The notes under the pieces: generated by a model
The model's input: only the letters and a program-made list of their open reading frames with translations
Database searches by the model: none
What the model was told of the DNA's origin: nothing
Shown: positions 35,368 through 39,184 of the stretch, piece after piece
Layout of the letters: each line of letters starts with the position of its first letter
Position numbering within the stretch: position 1 is the first letter of the stretch
Source of the DNA: an uncultured Methylococcaceae bacterium
GTDB taxonomy: Bacteria; Pseudomonadota; Gammaproteobacteria; Methylococcales; Methylomonadaceae
Assembly: GCA_903928685.1 (NCBI GenBank)
Contig: CAIYRS010000048.1
Location: 1-39,184, forward strand
DNA: 39,184 nucleotides
Reading direction: 5' to 3'
Translations under genes and position numbers: made by a program

Positions 35368-36108
35368 ATGGCACAAAAACAATTTTCTTATGATGTCTTT
35401 TTAAGCCATAACAGCCAAGACAAGCCGCGTGTGCAGAAGCTGGCGGAACAAATGCGTGATGCAGGGCTGCGGGTTTGGTTTGATGACTGGGTAATAAAAG
35501 CAGGGGATGATATTTACCTTGCCATAGAACGCGGGTTGGAAAGCTCGCGCACTTTGGTTTTGTGCATGTCGCCCAATGCCTTTGGTTCGGATTGGGTGGG
35601 CTTGGAGCGCAGCACGGTGTTGTTCCGCGATCCGTCCAATGCCGACCGCCGCTTTATTCCGCTGTTATTGGCGGACTGCGAACTGCCGGATACCTTGCGG
35701 CGCTTTAAGTATGTGGATTATCGGGCAGAGGCGGAAGCGGCTTTTGCGGATTTATTGGCGGTTTGTGGCTTGGAAACGCCAGCGCCGACAGCTGCGCCAA
35801 GTACAAAACCAAAGAATGGAACGTCGGTGAAAAAATCTACACCGCCAACCCAAACTGAACCAATAGCAGTATTTGAACGAAAACTCGAAGGTCACAAAGA
35901 CTGGGTAGGTAGCGTAGCAGTCAGTCCTGATGGTACTTGGCTGGCATCAGCATCTGAAGATAAGACCATCAAGATTTGGGATATGGCAACTGGTCTGTGT
36001 CGTACAACCTTGGTAGGCCATACGGGTAAAGTGTGGTCGCTTGCCATCACTCCAGATGGGGAAACGCTGTTTTCAGGTTCTGATGACAACACCATCCATT
36101 GCTGGTAG
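35368..36108 (+). CDS. TIR-WD40 protein, N-terminal part of an interrupted TIR-WD40-GTPase-DUF4365 gene
   Basis: 246 residues before the in-frame TAG. The TIR domain, about 4-135, reads YDVFLSHNSQDKPRVQKLAEQM, VWFDDWVIKAGDDIYLAIERGLESSRTLVLCMSPNAFGSDWVGLERS; the Glu of DWVGLE is at the position of the catalytic Glu in NAD-consuming TIRs. A Pro/Thr/Lys-rich linker (about 138-168) leads to WD40 repeat 1 (LEGHKDWVGSVAVSPDGTWLASASEDKTIKIWDMATG) and most of repeat 2, which stops at TIHCW. The frame continues without shift after the TAG, so the intact ancestor was one protein of about 1160 residues. No clear ribosome site precedes the ATG. As it stands the product would be a TIR with an incomplete propeller. 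Confidence 0.88.
   Translation: MAQKQFSYDVFLSHNSQDKPRVQKLAEQMRDAGLRVWFDDWVIKAGDDIYLAIERGLESSRTLVLCMSPNAFGSDWVGLERSTVLFRDPSNADRRFIPLLLADCELPDTLRRFKYVDYRAEAEAAFADLLAVCGLETPAPTAAPSTKPKNGTSVKKSTPPTQTEPIAVFERKLEGHKDWVGSVAVSPDGTWLASASEDKTIKIWDMATGLCRTTLVGHTGKVWSLAITPDGETLFSGSDDNTIHCW
36106..36108 (+). other. In-frame TAG interrupting WD40 repeat 2
   Basis: TGG TAG GTG: the stop replaces the residue after the Trp of the WD motif (repeat 1 reads KIWDMATG, repeat 2 reads HCW-stop-VLTG). Reading frame and repeat register are unbroken on both sides. A single change such as GAG to TAG would explain it. GTG directly follows, so stop-start reinitiation is conceivable but has no Shine-Dalgarno support. Confidence 0.9.
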
Positions 36109-38850
36109 GTGTTAACAGGCCAAGCTACTGCCGTTTTACAGGGTCATACTAATCATGTATTAGGTCTTGTGGTATTTAACCACGGCACGAGGCTTGCATC
36201 TTGTTCTGGCAATGAATATCCACCAACTATCAGATTGTGGGATACCGCTACTCTCTGCCTTCAAAACATCATTAAAGACAATGGCAACAATGCCGTTAAT
36301 TCAATTGCTGTAAGCCAAACTGGCGATAGATTAGTTTCCGGCGGAGGTGACGGATTTGTTAAGGTCTGGGATGTGACCAGCGGTGAATTGCTTATGGCCT
36401 TAACAGGCCATTCTGAGAATGTAAACTCTGTGCAAATAACCCCAGACAGCAAATATGCCATTTCCGGCTCGGACGATAAAACTATCAAAATCTGGAATCT
36501 AGCTAGTAAGAGCTGTATTGGTACGTTGGAAGGACACGAAAGAAAAATAAAATCGCTTGCGCTATCCCCTGATGGGAGACTGATAGCCTCTGTAAGCATT
36601 GGTTTGGTTGAGTCTGCAAAGCTTTGGGATTGGCAGTCTGGGGTTTGTTTGCAAGATATACACTCTAATAAACTACTTATGCTTCTTTCTGTAGCCTTTT
36701 GCCCTAGCGGTAAACGACTTTTAGTAAGCACATCCGATGGAACAATCTACAGCTTTATCCTCAACCTAAACCACTCCTTTCCAAACCTTTCAGCTCCAAG
36801 CCGCTATAAAAACGCCAAAGTCGTCCTCATCGGCGAAGGCACAGTCGGCAAAACCTCCTTGGCGCATCGTTTGGTTGATGATGACTTTGTCATTAAAAGC
36901 CGTACTCACGGCATGAGTGTCTGGCGTTTGGATTTGCCTGATACCCCTCACCTCGGCTCTCTCCTTTATGCCCCAGAGGGTACAGAGGGAGAGGGGATTT
37001 TTGAAGAACGCGAAGCCTTGCTCTGGGATTTAGCCGGGCAAGAAGATTACCGCCTGATTCATCAACTGTTTTTGCCAGAAACCGCGCTGGCGTTATTGCT
37101 CATCAACCCGCAAAAAGACGACCCGTTTGCCGAAGCGGGCGATTGGCTAAAAGCCATCAACACCGCTGTTAACCTCACAAATAGCCAACGTGCCGTTGCC
37201 AAGCTACTGATCTTTTCTCAGATTGATGCTGGCGGCATGAAACTCGGCAACGCCAAAATTGACCGCTTTATCAACCAACACGGTTTCGCCGCTTGGCTAG
37301 CCACCAGTGCGAAAACAGGCGAGAACTGCTCTGACAGCGATAATGACGGACAAGCTTCCGCCCTGAAACAACTGATCGCTGAGCATATTCCTTGGGAGAC
37401 GCTGCCGTGGACAAGTACGCCGCGCTTATTGACAGCCCTTAAAAACGCCGTGGTGGCGATGCGTGATGATACCGACATCCGCTTGCTACGCTTTGCCGAA
37501 TTGGCGCAACGCTTGGAATCCATGTTGCCTGAGGAAACGTTTGGCGCAGCCGAAATCCGTACGGCAGTGACGCTGCTGGCGAATCATGGTTTGGTACGGC
37601 CTTTAAAATTCGGCGATTTGGTGTTGTTGCGGCCTGATTTGTTGAATGGTTACGCGGCTGCCATCATCCGCGCCGCCCGCGCCCACACGGACGAAATCGG
37701 TTGTGTGGCGGAAGCCGACATTTATCACGCCGATTTTGATTTTACGGGCGTGGAGAGGCTAAACCGCGCTGATGAAGAATTGTTATTGCGGGATTTGGTG
37801 CAAACCTTGTTGGAACATGCTTTGTGCATCGCCGAAGACACCGGGGACGGGCGGCATTTGGTGTTTCCTTCGCAATATCGGCGCGAGCGCGAAATTCCTA
37901 AACATCCTGATATTTTTGTTTCTTACACTTTCTGTGGCGAGTGGCAAAGCATTTACACCACGCTGGTGGTGCGTTTGTGGTTCAGCCGCGAATTTGGGCA
38001 TAAAGAGCTGTGGCGCAATGCAGCGGAATTCACAACCAGTAAAGGCCATATCTTGGGCTTGAAAATTGACAATAAACAAGGCGAAGGCGAGGCGACTATC
38101 AGCCTGTTTTTTGATATTCCCGTGCCGGATGAGTTGAAGGTGAATTTTATCGGGTACATCCATCGGCATTTGGCAAAATACGCCAGCGAAGTGCGGCGGG
38201 ATAGACGTTATGTTTGTGTTTGTGGCAAAGCGGTGACTGATTTGGAGGCGGTGCGTAAGCGTTTTGATATGAAAAAGGACTTTATATTCTGTCAACAATG
38301 TGATGAAAAAGTGGACTTGATTGATTTCATCGAACAACGCTTGGCTTCTGATCCGGTCGCGCAAAAAGTATTAAAAATGGATGCCACGGCAACGCGAGAA
38401 TTGGATAACCAAGCCTTGGAGCAAATTTTAATTGGTCACATGATGGCAATTGCAAGTGAGGCTAACCAGATTTTCCGACTTGTGCCGCTGTTTGATTACG
38501 GCATAGACGGTGAAGTGGAGTTTAAAGATAACGACGGCAAGGCCAGTGGCAAGAAAATTTATATCCAATTAAAAAGCGGCAATTCTTATTTGCGGGTTAG
38601 AAAAACCGACGACGTTGAAATCTTTGATGTAAAAAATGAACGGCATTTGGCGTATTGGCAGAACCAGCCTGTGGATGTGTATTTGGTGATCCGCCAACAA
38701 GACGAACGCACAGGCGAGGCGGTGATACGTTGGATGAATGTCACGCGTTATCTAAAAGAACGTGAAGATAAGGCTAGTAAGCAGATTGTTTTTAAAGGCA
38801 GCAAGCTGGATATGTCGGAAATATGGCGGGTTAGGAATGGTTTTTTTTAG
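36109..38850 (+). CDS. WD40-Roc-like GTPase-COR-like-Cys4-DUF4365 protein, C-terminal part of the interrupted gene
   Basis: 913 residues in the same frame as the TIR part. Repeats 3-7 complete a seven-blade WD40 propeller (to about 225). A Ras/Roc-like GTPase follows: P-loop GEGTVGKTSL (242-251), WDLAGQEDY (306-314), SQID as G4 and TSAKTGEN as G5. A COR/winged-helix-like region spans about 440-610. A Cys4 motif CVCGKAV...CQQC lies at about 703-731. The end (about 780-910, FDYGIDGEVEF...KKIYIQLKSG) resembles DUF4365, with the spaced Asp and QxK of PD-(D/E)XK nucleases. The family pattern suggests a GTPase-switched sensor with a nuclease-like effector. The GTG at 36109 is only a nominal start. 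The WD40 part (36109-36780) is more AT-rich than the rest. Confidence 0.82.
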   Translation: MLTGQATAVLQGHTNHVLGLVVFNHGTRLASCSGNEYPPTIRLWDTATLCLQNIIKDNGNNAVNSIAVSQTGDRLVSGGGDGFVKVWDVTSGELLMALTGHSENVNSVQITPDSKYAISGSDDKTIKIWNLASKSCIGTLEGHERKIKSLALSPDGRLIASVSIGLVESAKLWDWQSGVCLQDIHSNKLLMLLSVAFCPSGKRLLVSTSDGTIYSFILNLNHSFPNLSAPSRYKNAKVVLIGEGTVGKTSLAHRLVDDDFVIKSRTHGMSVWRLDLPDTPHLGSLLYAPEGTEGEGIFEEREALLWDLAGQEDYRLIHQLFLPETALALLLINPQKDDPFAEAGDWLKAINTAVNLTNSQRAVAKLLIFSQIDAGGMKLGNAKIDRFINQHGFAAWLATSAKTGENCSDSDNDGQASALKQLIAEHIPWETLPWTSTPRLLTALKNAVVAMRDDTDIRLLRFAELAQRLESMLPEETFGAAEIRTAVTLLANHGLVRPLKFGDLVLLRPDLLNGYAAAIIRAARAHTDEIGCVAEADIYHADFDFTGVERLNRADEELLLRDLVQTLLEHALCIAEDTGDGRHLVFPSQYRREREIPKHPDIFVSYTFCGEWQSIYTTLVVRLWFSREFGHKELWRNAAEFTTSKGHILGLKIDNKQGEGEATISLFFDIPVPDELKVNFIGYIHRHLAKYASEVRRDRRYVCVCGKAVTDLEAVRKRFDMKKDFIFCQQCDEKVDLIDFIEQRLASDPVAQKVLKMDATATRELDNQALEQILIGHMMAIASEANQIFRLVPLFDYGIDGEVEFKDNDGKASGKKIYIQLKSGNSYLRVRKTDDVEIFDVKNERHLAYWQNQPVDVYLVIRQQDERTGEAVIRWMNVTRYLKEREDKASKQIVFKGSKLDMSEIWRVRNGFF
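36944..36996. repeat. Palindromic repeat inside the GTPase coding sequence
   Basis: The outer arms CCCCTC (36944) and GAGGGG (to 36996), with inner CTCTCC / GGGAGAG and a CCC/GGG pair, form a hairpin like the intergenic CCCTCACC..CTCTCCC repeats seen in many bacteria. It encodes about 20 residues (HLGSLLYAPEGTEGEG) between switch I and the DLAGQE motif without breaking the frame. Confidence 0.6.
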
Positions 38851-38898
38851 ATTGGTTTAATCAACGTCAGTTTGGAAATCGGTAGTGGATTCTTATAG

Positions 38899-38933
38899 TT
38901 CCCACGCTCCGGCGTCACTGCCATTAAGTTAAG
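38899..38933 (+). repeat. Solo end of the CACTGCCATTAAGTTAA element
   Basis: GTTCCCACGCTCCGGCGT followed by CACTGCCATTAAGTTAAG (38916-38933), identical in its 18 last bases to the left end at 16309. It lies about 50 bases after the interrupted gene. Confidence 0.6.
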
Positions 38934-38960
38934 CAATAAGTAGTAATATTTATTAGTAAA

Positions 38961-39095
38961 TTGAATTGTCGGTATTATTTTCGTAGTGGCGAGCGGCTGC
39001 TCGCCTGATCTTGGCAGGATTTTGTAATGATTCTTAAAAAGGCGGACAGCCGTCCGCCCCTACGGGATTAACTCCGACAAATCCCAATACAAACC
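38961..39095. repeat. 130-bp direct repeat, right copy bracketing the TIR gene
   Basis: Same orientation and content as 35015-35147: TTGAATTGTCGGTAT, GGCGAGCGGCTGCTCGCC-like and GGCGGACAGCCGTCCGCC hairpins, ending ATACAAACC. The two copies are 3.9 kb apart and enclose the whole interrupted gene. Confidence 0.8.
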
Positions 39096-39098
39096 GAT

Positions 39099-39148
39099 GT
39101 TTGCACACCACGGTATCAACCGGAATTACAGATTTAACCCACAACCCA
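39099..39148. repeat. Copy of the 137-186 sequence next to the right direct repeat
   Basis: GTTTGCACACCA...CGGAATTACAG...CCCACAACC follows the right-hand direct repeat after three bases and resembles the sequence after the IS5-like transposase gene at the window start. Confidence 0.5.
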
Positions 39149-39156
39149 ATCACATC

Positions 39157-39184
39157 GTTCCCACGCTCTGCGTCACTGCCATTA
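39157..39184 (+). repeat. Second solo end of the CACTGCCATTAAG element, cut by the window edge
   Basis: GTTCCCACGCTCTGCGT then CACTGCCATTA up to the last base, in the same orientation as 38899-38933. Whether an entire element follows cannot be seen. Confidence 0.5.

Noticed and set aside
35880-36780. Possible tandem DNA repeat or CRISPR-like array in the 35.9-36.8 kb region
   Set aside because: The periodicity is that of WD40 protein repeats of about 42 codons with diverged DNA; there are no conserved repeats with spacers.
37783-38364. A 193-codon open frame on the minus strand opposite the interrupted TIR-WD40-GTPase gene
   Set aside because: No domain, no ribosome site, and the plus-strand frame encodes recognisable COR-like and Cys4 regions.
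36109-38850. The WD40-GTPase frame as an independent gene starting at GTG 36109
   Set aside because: The start falls in the middle of WD40 repeat 2, has no Shine-Dalgarno sequence, and the frame is continuous with the TIR part; a split single gene is the simpler reading.

Overview
The window looks like chromosomal DNA of a gammaproteobacterium of moderate GC (roughly mid-40s percent by eye). The B-family oxidase, the Wsp-like chemosensory genes, the HME-type RND pump and the very high density of intergenic palindromic repeats would fit a Methylococcales-like methanotroph. No methane-oxidation gene or rRNA is present, so that placement is inference.

Left part (1-7160): the 3' end of an IS5-type transposase gene; a DUF1499 gene whose stop overlaps the TTG start of a CPD photolyase; a mobile-looking inverted-repeat element; an unknown membrane protein on the minus strand; then a compact respiratory operon for a ba3-type (B-family) terminal oxidase: a 47-residue subunit IIa, CuA subunit II, subunit I and a diheme cytochrome c. 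A DUF2231 membrane protein follows.

Middle (7300-22150): minus-strand housekeeping genes cca, yajQ and proS; then a TauE/SafE exporter, a small two-helix protein, a secreted phosphoesterase, a PhnA/YjdM protein, a DCC thiol-disulfide protein, a lipase-like hydrolase, an HME-RND pump with its adaptor (no outer-membrane factor in view), another small membrane protein and a YaiI protein.

Sensory region (22345-33956): a Wsp-like system that should control cyclic di-GMP: REC-GGDEF diguanylate cyclase, CheR-TPR, double-CheW, chemoreceptor, then CheA-REC and CheB. It is split by about 3 kb of minus-strand DNA with palindromic repeats, a DsbD without its usual N-terminal domain, and an ArsC-type protein that carries a signal peptide plus the complete three-cysteine redox set. 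The CheB receiver has lost its phosphoacceptor Asp.

Right end (34500-39184): a small anchored protein, then the most unusual locus: one reading frame of about 1160 codons encoding TIR, seven WD40 repeats, a Roc-like GTPase, a COR/winged-helix-like region, a Cys4 motif and a C-terminal DUF4365-like (possible PD-(D/E)XK nuclease) domain. A single in-frame TAG in WD40 repeat 2 cuts it in two, a palindromic repeat lies inside the GTPase coding sequence, and two direct repeats of about 130 bp bracket the gene. It resembles STAND/Roco-type immune proteins with a candidate effector at each end. At least seven families of palindromic or MITE-like repeats occupy most gaps between genes.
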